20,555 bases of DNA from Chloroflexota bacterium (GTDB lineage Bacteria > Chloroflexota > Dormibacteria > Dormibacterales > Dormibacteraceae): NCBI GenBank assembly GCA_005880175.1, contig VBJR01000023.1:509-21063 (forward strand). Reading direction: 5' to 3'. The notes beneath the pieces are model-generated. The model was given only the letters and a program-made list of their open reading frames with translations. It did no database searches and was not told where the DNA came from. Position 1 is the first letter of the stretch. Each line of letters begins with the position of its first letter. Positions 1-7,517 of this stretch are shown one piece after another. The position numbers were made by a program, and so were the translations under genes.

Positions 1-322
1 GGAGATCCTGGGCGAGCAGCCGTTCGCGCCGCCCTCGCTGGCCGAGGCGATGCGCGAGGCGGGGGCGTCGGCGGAGGTCGTGCGGGCGCTCGCCCAGAAG
101 GGCGAGCTGGTGCGGCTGTCGGACGACGTCGCGTTCACGAAGGGCGCGTACGAGCGGGCGCTGGCGCTCGTCCGGGAGTCGGTGGCCAGCGACGGCGCGG
201 TGACGGTCGCCGGCATGCGGGACCGGATGGGGGCCAGCCGGCGGCCGGTGCTGGCCCTGCTGGAGTACCTGGACGCGCAGCGGATCACGCGCCGCGTGGG
301 CGATCAGCGCGTCTTGCGGTGA
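1..322 (+). CDS. selB: Selenocysteine-specific elongation factor SelB, C-terminal fragment
   Basis: This is the 3' end of a gene entering from the left; the frame is open from base 2 and stops at 322. About 106 residues are visible. They look like the tandem winged-helix repeats at the C-terminus of SelB, including a segment resembling SLAEAMREAG and a final helix-turn-helix followed by a short wing ending GDQRVLR. In SelB these domains bind the SECIS hairpin in selenoprotein mRNAs, while the missing N-terminal part is the EF-Tu-like GTPase that carries Sec-tRNA. The internal ATG at 50 is not a real start because the similarity continues upstream of it. If correct, the organism decodes UGA as selenocysteine. 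The call rests on the C-terminal pattern and size only, since the GTPase domain lies outside the window. Confidence 0.75.
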   Translation, partial: EILGEQPFAPPSLAEAMREAGASAEVVRALAQKGELVRLSDDVAFTKGAYERALALVRESVASDGAVTVAGMRDRMGASRRPVLALLEYLDAQRITRRVGDQRVLR

Positions 323-406
323 GCCGAATCGGGCCGGGTCCGCCCTGCCGAAGGCCGACTTGAAAGAGCTTCGGCCAGATCCGGCCTGAGATCGCTCCCA
401 TGGAGC

Positions 407-436
407 TTGCGAGGGTGGAGGCAACCGCCGTATCCT
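407..436 (+). promoter_or_regulatory. Candidate promoter of the phosphofructokinase gene
   Basis: TTGCGA at 407-412 and TATCCT at 431-436 are separated by 18 bases, giving a plausible sigma-A promoter. It lies in the 202-base gap between selB and the phosphofructokinase start at 525. The -10 box sits in the loop of an imperfect inverted repeat (421-465). Recognised by eye only. Confidence 0.35.
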
Positions 437-465
437 TGCCGGCGTTTCCTCCGCCGGCGGGTTGC
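421..465 (+). repeat. Inverted repeat in the phosphofructokinase leader
   Basis: GCAACCGCCG (421-430) can pair with CGGCGGGTTGC (455-465), leaving one bulged G and a 24-base loop. The loop holds the candidate -10 box and a smaller GCCGGCG/CGCCGGC pair. It may be an operator overlapping the promoter or a hairpin in the mRNA leader. It matches no riboswitch class I recognise. Confidence 0.3.
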
Positions 466-524
466 TGTGCGGCCAACCACCAGCAAGCGGTCCCGCATGG
501 CCCTTCACTGGGAGTGAACTCAAG

Positions 525-1553
525 ATGCGAATCGGAATCCTGACCGGAGGCGGCGATGCCCCCGGGCTGAACGCGGCCATCCGGGGCGTGGCCAGGCGCG
601 CATTCCAGCTCGGCCACCAGGTGAGCGGGATCAAGAACGGCTGGGCGGGCGCGCTCAACGGCGAGATGGAGGACCTGATCCCCGCCGACGTCCGGGGCAT
701 CCTCCCGCTGGGCGGCACCATCCTCGGCACCTCGCGCACCAACCCGATGAAGGAGGCCGACGGCATCGCGCGCGTGCGCGCGACACTGCACCGCTTCGGC
801 GTGGACGGGCTGGTGGCGATCGGCGGCGACGACACGCTGTCCGTCGCGAAGGCGCTCCACGACGGCGGCTTCCGGGTCGTCGGCGTGCCCAAGACGATCG
901 ACAACGACCTCTCCAGCACCGACTTCTGCATCGGCTTCGACACGGCGGTCGGGATCGTGGTCGACGGCCTGGACCGGCTGCACACCACCGCTTCGGCCCA
1001 CCACCGCGTGATGGTGGTCGAGGTGATGGGCCGCGACACCGGCTGGGTCGCGTTCGCGGGCGGCCTGGCGGGCGGCGCCGACCTGGTCGTGATCCCCGAG
1101 TTCCCTGTCGAGATGGACGAGGTGGTCAGGCACCTGCACCGGCGCCGGGGCGAGGGCAAGGACTTCAGCATCATCGTGGTCGCCGAGGGCGCCTGCCTGG
1201 TCGGCCTGGACCTCGCCGGCGACGAGGGCACGACCGACGCGTTCGGCCACGTCCAGCTCTCCAGGCGGGGCGTGGGGGACGCGCTCAGCCGCCGCATCGA
1301 GCAGGAGACCGGCTTCGAGACCCGGGTCACCGTGCTGGGCCACCTGCAGCGCGGCGGCACGCCGTCCGCGGTGGACCGGATCTGGGCGACCCGGCTCGGG
1401 GTCGCGGCGGCGGACCTGCTGGACCGGGGCCAGGCGGGCGTCGCGCCGGTGCGGCGCGACGGCGACGTGGCGATCGTCCCGCTGGCGGACCTGGTCGCGG
1501 AGACCCGCAAGGTCCCCAGGGAGCTGTACGATCTGACGCGCGTCTTCGGCTAG
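525..1553 (+). CDS. pfp: 6-phosphofructokinase, pyrophosphate-dependent type
   Basis: This 342-residue protein belongs to the phosphofructokinase A family, interconverting fructose 6-phosphate and fructose 1,6-bisphosphate in the cytosol. The N-terminal GILTGGGDAPGLNA loop, the TIDND catalytic motif (124-128, base Asp126) and MGRDTGW (168-174) are present. Phosphoryl donor choice follows two positions. Here they are Asp103 (GGDDT) and Lys123 (PKTIDND), the pair typical of PPi-dependent enzymes; ATP enzymes have glycine at both. The reaction is then probably reversible and serves glycolysis and gluconeogenesis. The ATG at 525 is preferred over upstream in-frame starts because GGGAG lies at 510-514 and the family N-terminus begins MRIGILTGGG. 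A hairpin at 1601-1630 follows. Family assignment is very secure; donor specificity is inferred from the two residues. Confidence 0.93.
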   Translation: MRIGILTGGGDAPGLNAAIRGVARRAFQLGHQVSGIKNGWAGALNGEMEDLIPADVRGILPLGGTILGTSRTNPMKEADGIARVRATLHRFGVDGLVAIGGDDTLSVAKALHDGGFRVVGVPKTIDNDLSSTDFCIGFDTAVGIVVDGLDRLHTTASAHHRVMVVEVMGRDTGWVAFAGGLAGGADLVVIPEFPVEMDEVVRHLHRRRGEGKDFSIIVVAEGACLVGLDLAGDEGTTDAFGHVQLSRRGVGDALSRRIEQETGFETRVTVLGHLQRGGTPSAVDRIWATRLGVAAADLLDRGQAGVAPVRRDGDVAIVPLADLVAETRKVPRELYDLTRVFG

Positions 1554-1600
1554 ACGCCGTAGGCGAGCAAGTATCGACGGCGGTCCGCCCCACAAAGGGT

Positions 1601-1630
1601 GAGGCCGCAGTCCGGAGAGGCTGCGGCCTC
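1601..1630. terminator. Hairpin between convergent PFK and Lon genes
   Basis: A perfect 10-base inverted repeat, GAGGCCGCAG (1601-1610) and CTGCGGCCTC (1621-1630), has a 10-base loop. It sits in the 97-base gap between two genes that converge. No T-run follows on either strand, so it would be a weak or bidirectional terminator, or an mRNA 3'-end stabiliser. Confidence 0.5.
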
Positions 1631-1650
1631 GGGGGAGGGATTGGAGAGGT

Positions 1651-3999
1651 CTAGGTCGAGAGCGGGACGGCCAGCGGCCGCGTGGGCTCGGGCTCCAGCG
1701 CCAGCGCCAGCACCTGCGTGACGTCGCTGGCCAGGTGGATCCTGATCTCCTCGCGCACCGCCGCGGGCAGGTCGTCCAGGTCCGGCTCGTTGCGCTTGGG
1801 CAGGATGACCTCCTTGAGCCCCGCCCGCTTGGCGGCCAGCACCTTCTGCTTGACGCCGCCGATCGGCAGCACCTTGCCCTGGAGCGTGACCTCGCCGGTC
1901 ATGCCGACCGTCGGCCGCACGGGCCGGCCGCTCAGCAGCGACACCAGCGCGGTGGTCATCGTGATCCCGGCCGACGGCCCGTCCTTGGGCACCGCCCCGG
2001 CCGGCACGTGGATGTGCACCTGCCGGTCGCCGAAGCCGGCCTCCAGGCCCAGGTCGTGCGCGTGCGACTGCACGTACGAGAGGGCGATCTGCGCCGACTC
2101 CTTCATGACGTCGCCGAGCTGGCCCGTCAGCGTGAGTCCCGCCTTGGGCTCGCTGGGCATCGCCGTGGCCTCGATGAACAGCACGTCGCCGCCCGCGCCC
2201 GTGACGGCCAGGCCTGTCGCCACGCCGGGCACCGCGGTCCGCTCCAGGATCTCCTCGAACTGGAAGCGGGGCTTCCCCAGCGCGTCGCGGACGAGCGCCT
2301 CGTCGAGCTCCGCCGGCGGCGTGAGCTGCCGGGCGTCGATGCGGGTCGCGACCTTGCGGAACGCCTTGCCCAGCTCGCGCTCCAGGCTCCGGACGCCGGC
2401 CTCGCGGGTGTAGTCCGAGATCACCCGGGCGAGCGCGCCGTCCGTGATGGACGCCTCGCCGGCGTCCAGCCCGTTGCGCTCGAGCTGCCGCGGCACCAGG
2501 TGCCGGCGGGCGATCTCCAGCTTCTCCTCCTCGGTGTAGCCGTCGAGGCGGATCAGCTCCATGCGGTCCAGCAGCGGGCCCGGGATCGTGTCGGCCACGT
2601 TCGCGGTGGGGATGAACAGCACCTCGGAGAGGTCCAGGTCCACCTCCAGGTAGTGGTCGCGGAACGTGTGGTTCTGCGCCGGGTCGAGCACCTCCAGCAG
2701 CGCGGACGAGGGGTCGCCGCGCCAGTCGGCGCCGACCTTGTCGATCTCGTCCAGCATGATCACCGGGTTCTTGGTGCCCGCCTCCTTCAGGGCGCGCACG
2801 ATGCGGCCGGGCAGCGCGCCGATGTACGTGCGCCGGTGGCCGCGGATCTCCGCCTCGTCGTGGATGCCGCCCAGCGAGATGCGGGCGAACTTGCGGTCCA
2901 GCGCCCGCGCGACGGACTCGCCCAGCGACGTCTTGCCGACGCCGGGAGGCCCGACCAGGGTGATGATCGCGCCCGAGCCGCGCCCGCCCTGCTCGACCAG
3001 GCCGCGCTCGTGCCGGCGCTTGCGCACCGCCAGGAACTCGATGATCCGGTCCTTGACGTCCTCCAGGCCCGAGTGGTCCTCGTCCAGGATGCGCCGGGCC
3101 GCGACCAGGTCGAAGTTGTCCTCCGACCGCGCCGTCCAGGGCACGTCGAGCATCCAGTCCAGGAAGTTGCGGATCCAGCCGTACTCCGGGCTCTGCTCGC
3201 TCATCCGCTCCAGCCGGTCCAGCTCGCGGTCGAACTCCTTGCGGGCGCCCTCGGGCATGCCCGAGCTCTCGACGCGGCTGCGGTACTCGGCCACGATGTC
3301 GCTGCCGCCCTCGCCGAGCTGCTTGCGGATCGCGTCCATCTGCTGGCGGAGGAGGAACTCGCGCTGGTTCTTCTCCATGCGCTCGGAGACCTCGCTCCGC
3401 AGCTGCTCCTTGATGCTCAGCTCGCCCAGCAGCTCCTTGTGCCAGCCGATCAGCTTCTCCAGCCGGTCCTCGACGGAGATCGTCTCCAGCACCTCGACCT
3501 TGCGCGCCTGCGACAGGTCGGGAGAGTAGCCGGACATGTCGGCCAGGTGGCCGGGGTTCTCGATCCCGCGCAGCACCTGCGCCACCTGCGGCGCGCCGCG
3601 CAGCTCGAGGATGTTCTCGACGATGGCGCGGTACTGGTGCATCAGCTCGCGGGCCCGGTCCGACCAGGTGCTGGGATCCGGGGAGAGCTGGACCGACGCG
3701 AAGAGCACGCCGTTGTCCGTGGTCACGTCGCCGAGGATCGCGCGGTTGCGCGCCTGCACGGCGACGACCTCGGTGCCGTCCGGCAGGTTGCCCTTCTCCT
3801 CGATCTTGGCGACGACGCCGACGGTGGCGTAGCGGCTGTCGACCTTCGGCAGGAGGAGCAGCAGGCCCTCGCCGGCGAGCGCGGCCTCGACGGCGGTGCG
3901 CACGTCCGTCGAGTCGATGGGCAGCGTGGCGCTCATGCGCGGCAGCACCACCGCCTGCGTGAGCGGCAGCACCGGGAGCTTGAGTGTGGTGGTTGCCAT
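1651..3999 (-). CDS. lon: ATP-dependent Lon protease (LonA)
   Basis: This 782-residue cytoplasmic AAA+ protease degrades misfolded and regulatory proteins. The order is a Lon N-terminal substrate-binding domain (about 1-200), a helical linker, the AAA+ module with Walker A GPPGVGKT (350-357) and Walker B VIMLDE (413-418), a helical lid, and the C-terminal protease domain. The catalytic Ser676 (PKDGPSAG) and Lys719 (GGVKQK) form the dyad with canonical spacing. Length is normal for LonA and no domain is missing. The ATG at 3999 precedes a standard MATTTLKLPVLPL start; the nearest purine-rich site, GAGGAG (4015-4020), is a rather long 15 bases away. The gene is divergent from an HxlR-type regulator. 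No HspR/HAIR-type inverted repeat was seen in the 75-base gap. Confidence 0.97.
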   Translation of the reverse strand: MATTTLKLPVLPLTQAVVLPRMSATLPIDSTDVRTAVEAALAGEGLLLLLPKVDSRYATVGVVAKIEEKGNLPDGTEVVAVQARNRAILGDVTTDNGVLFASVQLSPDPSTWSDRARELMHQYRAIVENILELRGAPQVAQVLRGIENPGHLADMSGYSPDLSQARKVEVLETISVEDRLEKLIGWHKELLGELSIKEQLRSEVSERMEKNQREFLLRQQMDAIRKQLGEGGSDIVAEYRSRVESSGMPEGARKEFDRELDRLERMSEQSPEYGWIRNFLDWMLDVPWTARSEDNFDLVAARRILDEDHSGLEDVKDRIIEFLAVRKRRHERGLVEQGGRGSGAIITLVGPPGVGKTSLGESVARALDRKFARISLGGIHDEAEIRGHRRTYIGALPGRIVRALKEAGTKNPVIMLDEIDKVGADWRGDPSSALLEVLDPAQNHTFRDHYLEVDLDLSEVLFIPTANVADTIPGPLLDRMELIRLDGYTEEEKLEIARRHLVPRQLERNGLDAGEASITDGALARVISDYTREAGVRSLERELGKAFRKVATRIDARQLTPPAELDEALVRDALGKPRFQFEEILERTAVPGVATGLAVTGAGGDVLFIEATAMPSEPKAGLTLTGQLGDVMKESAQIALSYVQSHAHDLGLEAGFGDRQVHIHVPAGAVPKDGPSAGITMTTALVSLLSGRPVRPTVGMTGEVTLQGKVLPIGGVKQKVLAAKRAGLKEVILPKRNEPDLDDLPAAVREEIRIHLASDVTQVLALALEPEPTRPLAVPLST

Positions 4000-4029
4000 C
4001 TTGTGTTCGTCTATCTCCTCACTGAGGGC

Positions 4030-4058
4030 TTACATTCCGTCAGCCCGTGAGTTAACGT
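4030..4058 (+). promoter_or_regulatory. Candidate promoter of the HxlR-type regulator
   Basis: TTACAT (4030-4035) and TAACGT (4053-4058) are 17 bases apart in the 75-base divergent gap between lon and the regulator. The -10 overlaps a GTTAAC palindrome that could be an autoregulatory site acting on both genes. No equally good promoter for lon was found by eye. Confidence 0.3.
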
Positions 4059-4074
4059 ACCCTCGGAAGAAAGA

Positions 4075-4419
4075 TTGGAAACCGACCCGCAGGCGTTTCG
4101 CTGCGGCCGGCAGGAGCTCCGCGTGTTCGGCCTCGTGGGCAAGCGGTGGACCCTGCCCATCCTGGCCGCCCTGCTGCACGGGCCTGCCCGTTTCTCAGAG
4201 GTCGGCCGGGCCGTCCCGGGCCTCTCGGAGCGGGTGATGAGCGAGCGCCTGCAGGAGCTGTGCGAAGCCGGCCTGGTCGAGCGCCAGGTCGAGGCCGGAC
4301 CGCCCGTGAGCACGTGGTACCGGCTGACCCCGCTGGGCGAGCACCTGCGGCCGGCCGTCGAGTCGCTGCTCCGGGCGGCCGCCGCGCTCCCGGAACCGCC
4401 CGTCAGCCAGCGGCCGTAG
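4075..4419 (+). CDS. HxlR-family winged-helix transcriptional regulator
   Basis: This 114-residue protein matches the HxlR (MarR-like) family. It has an early Cys10, the helix GLVGKRWTLPILAALLHGPARF, a recognition helix around LSERVMSERLQELCEAGLVER, and a wing ending in WYRLTPLGEHLRP. Members are small homodimeric DNA-binding proteins that often respond to reactive electrophiles or redox signals through an N-terminal cysteine. The start is TTG at 4075, supported by GGAAG at 4065-4069 (5-base spacing) and by the usual 10-15 residue lead before the first helix. The stop lies 17 bases inside the 3' end of the convergent histidine kinase gene. The divergent lon gene is a possible target, by position only. 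Confidence 0.88.
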   Translation: METDPQAFRCGRQELRVFGLVGKRWTLPILAALLHGPARFSEVGRAVPGLSERVMSERLQELCEAGLVERQVEAGPPVSTWYRLTPLGEHLRPAVESLLRAAAALPEPPVSQRP

Positions 4420-5254
4420 GGGCGAGCGGCAGCGCCAGGCTGAACGTGCTGCCGCGGCCGGCCTCGGAGACGGCCGTCAGCGTCCCGCCCTGCAGCTGCG
4501 CCAGCTCGCGCGAGAGGTACAGCCCCAGGCCCGTGCCGTTGATGTGCCGGTTGGCCGGCGTCTCGATCCGGCCGAAGCGGGTGAAGAGGATGGTCTGGTC
4601 GGCGGCCGCGATGCCCAGGCCGCGGTCGCGGACCTCGACCAGCGCCCGGCCCCGCTCGACCCGCACCGTGCAGCGCACCGGGCCGCCCAGGGGCGAGTAC
4701 TTGACGGCGTTGTCCAGCAGGTTGGCGACGATCGTCGTGACGCGGTCGGCGTCGGCCTCGACCGTGACGGGCCGCCCGGGCGCCTGCAGGCTCAGCGCGT
4801 GCTCGGCCAGCGCGACGAGCCGGGCCCGCTCGAACGCCTCGCCGACGGGCTCGCGCAGGTCGATCGGGCGCAGGTCCACGCGCAGGTGGCCCTCCTCCAG
4901 CCGCGCGGCCTCCAGCATCTGGGTGACCAGCAGGTCCATCTGGTCCGCCTTGGCCTCCAGGATCGCGTAGACCTCCTGGAGCTGGTCCGCCTGGTCCGTG
5001 AACGTGCCGTCCCGGAGCATGGACACGTAGCCGCGGACGACCGCCAGCGGCCCGCGGAGCTCGTGGGACGCCAGGCGCAGGAGCTTGGTCTTGGCCTCCT
5101 CGAGCGCGGCCACCCGCTCGCCCTCGCGCCGGAGCGCCTCCAGCCGCCGGGTCAGCTCGTGGACCAGGCCGAGCCCGTCGCCATCCACGTCGCCGGCGCC
5201 GGGCATGCCGGCGTCGGGGACCATGATCGTACGTCCCGGCTCACCCCAGGTCAT
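4403..5254 (-). CDS. Soluble sensor histidine kinase (HisKA plus HATPase)
   Basis: About 283 residues from the ATG at 5254. A short charged N-terminal coiled-coil-like segment (about 28-55) leads into the dimerisation domain with the phosphoacceptor His64 in LASHELRGPLAVV. The ATP-binding domain has the N-box NLLDNAVKYS (Asn182), the G1 box VRDRGLGI and the G2 box GTGLGLYLSREL. No transmembrane segment or recognisable PAS/GAF sensor domain is present, so it is probably cytoplasmic and takes input through the N-terminal helix or a partner. No response regulator gene lies nearby, making it an orphan kinase here. The frame is open further upstream to 5353, but that extension looks non-coding. 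ATG at 5224 is an alternative start, and neither site has a strong ribosome binding site. Confidence 0.9.
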   Translation of the reverse strand: MTWGEPGRTIMVPDAGMPGAGDVDGDGLGLVHELTRRLEALRREGERVAALEEAKTKLLRLASHELRGPLAVVRGYVSMLRDGTFTDQADQLQEVYAILEAKADQMDLLVTQMLEAARLEEGHLRVDLRPIDLREPVGEAFERARLVALAEHALSLQAPGRPVTVEADADRVTTIVANLLDNAVKYSPLGGPVRCTVRVERGRALVEVRDRGLGIAAADQTILFTRFGRIETPANRHINGTGLGLYLSRELAQLQGGTLTAVSEAGRGSTFSLALPLAPTAAG

Positions 5255-5414
5255 CCGAATGCTCTCACGCTTCTTCTCCCGCCCGTCCTCCAGTCTAACG
5301 TGACAGTAATCCGCTTGACTAAGTTGATAGCAACGCAGCAATGAAGCCGTCAATGGGACGATTGGGACAGGGCCCGGGACAGGTCGGCCAGTCCGGCGCG
5401 AAGGGACGCTCGGC

Positions 5415-5420
5415 TACCTT
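5415..5420 (+). promoter_or_regulatory. -10 box of a leaderless promoter for the ROK kinase
   Basis: TACCTT (5415-5420) lies 7 bases before the ATG at 5428, so transcription would begin at or next to the start codon. No Shine-Dalgarno sequence precedes that ATG, which fits leaderless translation. A good -35-like TTGACT (5315-5320) occurs farther upstream but is paired only with a poor -10 (GCAATG, 5338-5343). It would make a longer transcript. Confidence 0.45.
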
Positions 5421-5427
5421 ACTGACG

Positions 5428-6303
5428 ATGATCGCGGGTATCGACCTGGGCGGCACGCAGGTCCGCGTGGCGGTGGCCCGGCCCGACGGGCGGATCGTGG
5501 CCACGAGCCGCAACCACACGGCCGTCCTGCGCACCCCGCGGCGGGTGGTCGAGTGGGCGACCGAGCAGGTCACGCGGCTGTCGGACGGTGAGCCGGTGCA
5601 GTGCGTGGGGATCGGGGCGCCGGGCCCGACCGACCCCGCCCGGGGCGTGCTGGTCAACCCGCCCAACCTGCCCGGCTGGTGGAACGTGCCGCTGGCCGCG
5701 ATGGTCCGCGAGGTGCTGGGCAGCCCGGCCCACCTGGAGAACGACGCCAACCTGGCCGGCCTGGGCGAGTACCACCACGGCGCCGGCCGGGGGACGGGCA
5801 CGATGGTCTACATCACGTGGAGCACCGGCGTGGGGGCCGGGCTGATCCTGGACGGCCGGCTGTTCTCGGGCGCCCATGGCGCGGCGGGCGAGGTCGGCCA
5901 CATGATCCTGGACCCCCGCGGCCCGCTCGACAGCTGCGGACAGCGCGGCTGCGTCGAGGCGTACTGCGGGGGCGGGGCGCTGGCCCGGGCGACGGGGGCC
6001 ACGGCCGAGGCGCTGTTCGACGGCGCGGCGAACGGGGACGGCGAGGCGGCCGCGCGGGTCCGCGAGGCGGCCACGCAGATGGGCTACGCGCTGATCAACG
6101 TGGCCAACCTGTTCGACCCCGAGATGATCGTGATGGGCGGCGGGGTGACGCGCTCGTGGCGGCAGGTCGCGCCGGTCCTGGAGCAGGTGCTGCGCTCGTC
6201 GCCGTTCATCAAGCCGAAGCGCCGGCCGCGCCTCCGCCGGGCCCGGCTCGGCGACCGCGCCGGCCAGGTGGGCGCGGTCGAATGGGCCCGCGAGCACCTC
6301 TGA
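5428..6303 (+). CDS. ROK-family sugar kinase (glucokinase-like)
   Basis: This 291-residue protein has the ROK fold and probably phosphorylates glucose or a related hexose with ATP. The phosphate-binding GIDLGGTQVRVAV is at the N-terminus, the catalytic Asp106 is in LENDANLAG, and the ExGH motif appears as GEVGH (155-159, His158). The zinc cluster is unusual: the expected Cys-x-Cys-Gly-x2-Gly-Cys reads Asp168-Ser-Cys170-Gly-x2-Gly-Cys175, and an extra Cys180 replaces a normally small residue in the following YxSG position. The start at 5428 is chosen because ROK proteins begin right at this glycine-rich strand and a TACCTT box sits just upstream; an in-frame ATG at 5341 would add 29 atypical residues. 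Exact substrate is not determined. Confidence 0.9.
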   Translation: MIAGIDLGGTQVRVAVARPDGRIVATSRNHTAVLRTPRRVVEWATEQVTRLSDGEPVQCVGIGAPGPTDPARGVLVNPPNLPGWWNVPLAAMVREVLGSPAHLENDANLAGLGEYHHGAGRGTGTMVYITWSTGVGAGLILDGRLFSGAHGAAGEVGHMILDPRGPLDSCGQRGCVEAYCGGGALARATGATAEALFDGAANGDGEAAARVREAATQMGYALINVANLFDPEMIVMGGGVTRSWRQVAPVLEQVLRSSPFIKPKRRPRLRRARLGDRAGQVGAVEWAREHL

Positions 6304-6329
6304 TCGGGCCAGCGCGCCTCGCCCTGGCG

Positions 6330-6364
6330 CCGGCGTGGCCCGCCTGGTGCCGTGGCGACGCCGG
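6330..6364 (+). terminator. Possible hairpin after the ROK kinase gene
   Basis: CCGGCGT (6330-6336) and ACGCCGG (6358-6364) form a 7-base inverted repeat with a 21-base loop in the 139-base gap before cca. There is no T-run. Nothing else is recognisable in this gap. The in-frame GTG at 6335 would add an arginine-rich, unfamily-like N-terminus to the next protein. Confidence 0.22.
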
Positions 6365-6442
6365 GAGAGCCACGCACCCCGGCGCCGCATCGCGGCCAGT
6401 CGAGGCAGGCCGACGCTCGACAGGGCGTCCGCCGATGGCCCC

Positions 6443-7477
6443 GTGACGGACCCCGCCTTCCCCCTGCTGCGGCGGGCCGCCGGCGATCTCGGCGCTCGCG
6501 CCTGGGCGGTCGGCGGCTACGTCCGCGACACGCTGCTCGGGCGGCCGCACCCCGACCTGGACGTCCTGGTCGAGGACGGGCGGGCTCTGGAGCTGGCCGA
6601 GCGGTTCGCCGCCCTGGCCGCCGCCCGCCGGCCGGCGCTGTTCCCCCGCTTCGGCACCGCCCAGGTGACGTGGGGCGGCCGGGCCGTCGAGTTCGTGTCC
6701 GCGCGCGCCGAGTCGTACGCGCCCGACTCCCGCAAGCCGTTCGTCCGTCCCGCCAGCGTCGAGGAGGACCTGCTCCGCCGCGATTTCACCGTGAACGCCA
6801 TGCTGATGGACTTCGACGGCGTGATCCACGACCCGCTGGGCGGCCGCGCCGACCTGGAGCGGCGCCTGCTCCGCACCCCGCGGCCGGCCGAGGTCACGTT
6901 CTCGGACGACCCGCTCCGCATGCTCCGGGCGATCCGCTTCGCCGCCCAGCTCGGGTTCGCCCTGGCGGCCGACCTGCTGCCCACGATGCGCCGGCTCCGC
7001 GACCGGGCCCGGCCCCCGGTCCTGTCCGCCGAGCGGATCGCGGACGAGCTGCGCAAGATGCTGCTGTCCGACCGGCCCCGGCTGGCGCTGGAGCTGCTGG
7101 ACCAGGGCGGGCTGATGGAGCCCCTGCTGCCCGAGGTCTACGCCTGCCACGGCGTCGCCCAGGGCGGCTACCACGTCGCGGACGTGTACGGGCACACGCT
7201 GCTGACCGTCGAGGCGGCCGCCGCGCACGGGCCGCCGGACCTGGTGCTCCGGCTGGCCGCGCTGTTCCACGATGTCGGCAAGCCCGCCACGGCGACGCCG
7301 GACGGCGCGTTCCACGGCCACCACGACGTCGGCGCGGACCTGACCCGGCGGGCGCTGACGCGGCTCCGCTTCTCCAACGCGGACGTGGACCGGGTCAGCC
7401 GGCTGGTCCGCCTCCACCTCCGGCCGGTGTTCTACGACTCGAGCTGGGGCGACGGCGGGGTCCGCCGCGTACCCTGA
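6443..7477 (+). CDS. cca: CCA tRNA nucleotidyltransferase, N-terminal and HD part (frame broken)
   Basis: This gene adds or repairs the 3' CCA of tRNAs. The class II polymerase beta-like head is clear: GGYVRDTLLG, the metal-binding Asp38-x-Asp40 of PDLDVLVE, RRDFTVNAML, and DDPLRMLRAIRFAAQLGF, followed by the ERIADELRKML helix. An HD domain follows with ALFHDVGKPA. The frame then ends abruptly in ...GVRRVP and TGA at 7475-7477, just after RLVRLHLRP. Normal relatives continue for another 80-100 residues. The expected C-terminal tail is present immediately downstream in the next frame (7518-7709), so this is an interrupted gene. GTG at 6443 fits the family N-terminus. No good ribosome binding site is visible. 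Confidence 0.88.
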   Translation: MTDPAFPLLRRAAGDLGARAWAVGGYVRDTLLGRPHPDLDVLVEDGRALELAERFAALAAARRPALFPRFGTAQVTWGGRAVEFVSARAESYAPDSRKPFVRPASVEEDLLRRDFTVNAMLMDFDGVIHDPLGGRADLERRLLRTPRPAEVTFSDDPLRMLRAIRFAAQLGFALAADLLPTMRRLRDRARPPVLSAERIADELRKMLLSDRPRLALELLDQGGLMEPLLPEVYACHGVAQGGYHVADVYGHTLLTVEAAAAHGPPDLVLRLAALFHDVGKPATATPDGAFHGHHDVGADLTRRALTRLRFSNADVDRVSRLVRLHLRPVFYDSSWGDGGVRRVP

Positions 7478-7517
7478 CGGAGCGAAGCTGGACGAGCTGG
7501 AGGCGCGCCTCCACGCC

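Noticed and set aside
285..1595. 436-codon minus-strand frame opposite the phosphofructokinase
   Set aside because: Low-complexity, no recognisable motif; the plus strand carries a complete conserved enzyme.
1735..4050. 771-codon open frame opposite lon
   Set aside because: It mirrors lon codon by codon, is rich in His/Arg/Gln/Ala repeats with no domain, and arises from high GC in the third codon position of lon.
4000..4074. HspR (HAIR) operator upstream of lon
   Set aside because: No CTTGAGT-N7-ACTCAAG-like inverted repeat is present. Only a short CCTCA/TGAGG element and GTTAAC palindrome were seen.
5341..5427. ROK kinase starting at ATG 5341
   Set aside because: The 29 extra residues are Gly/Gln-rich and absent from the family, and the TACCTT box at 5415-5420 favours 5428.
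6335..6442. Longer CCA enzyme starting at GTG 6335
   Set aside because: The added 36 residues are Arg-rich and unlike the family. The normal N-terminus starts a few residues before the first helix, matching GTG 6443.
7475..7477. In-frame TGA in cca as a selenocysteine codon, given selB at the left edge
   Set aside because: Reading through in the same frame gives Arg/Ala/Pro-rich noise, while the true C-terminus is in the +1 frame. Selenocysteine insertion would not restore the protein.
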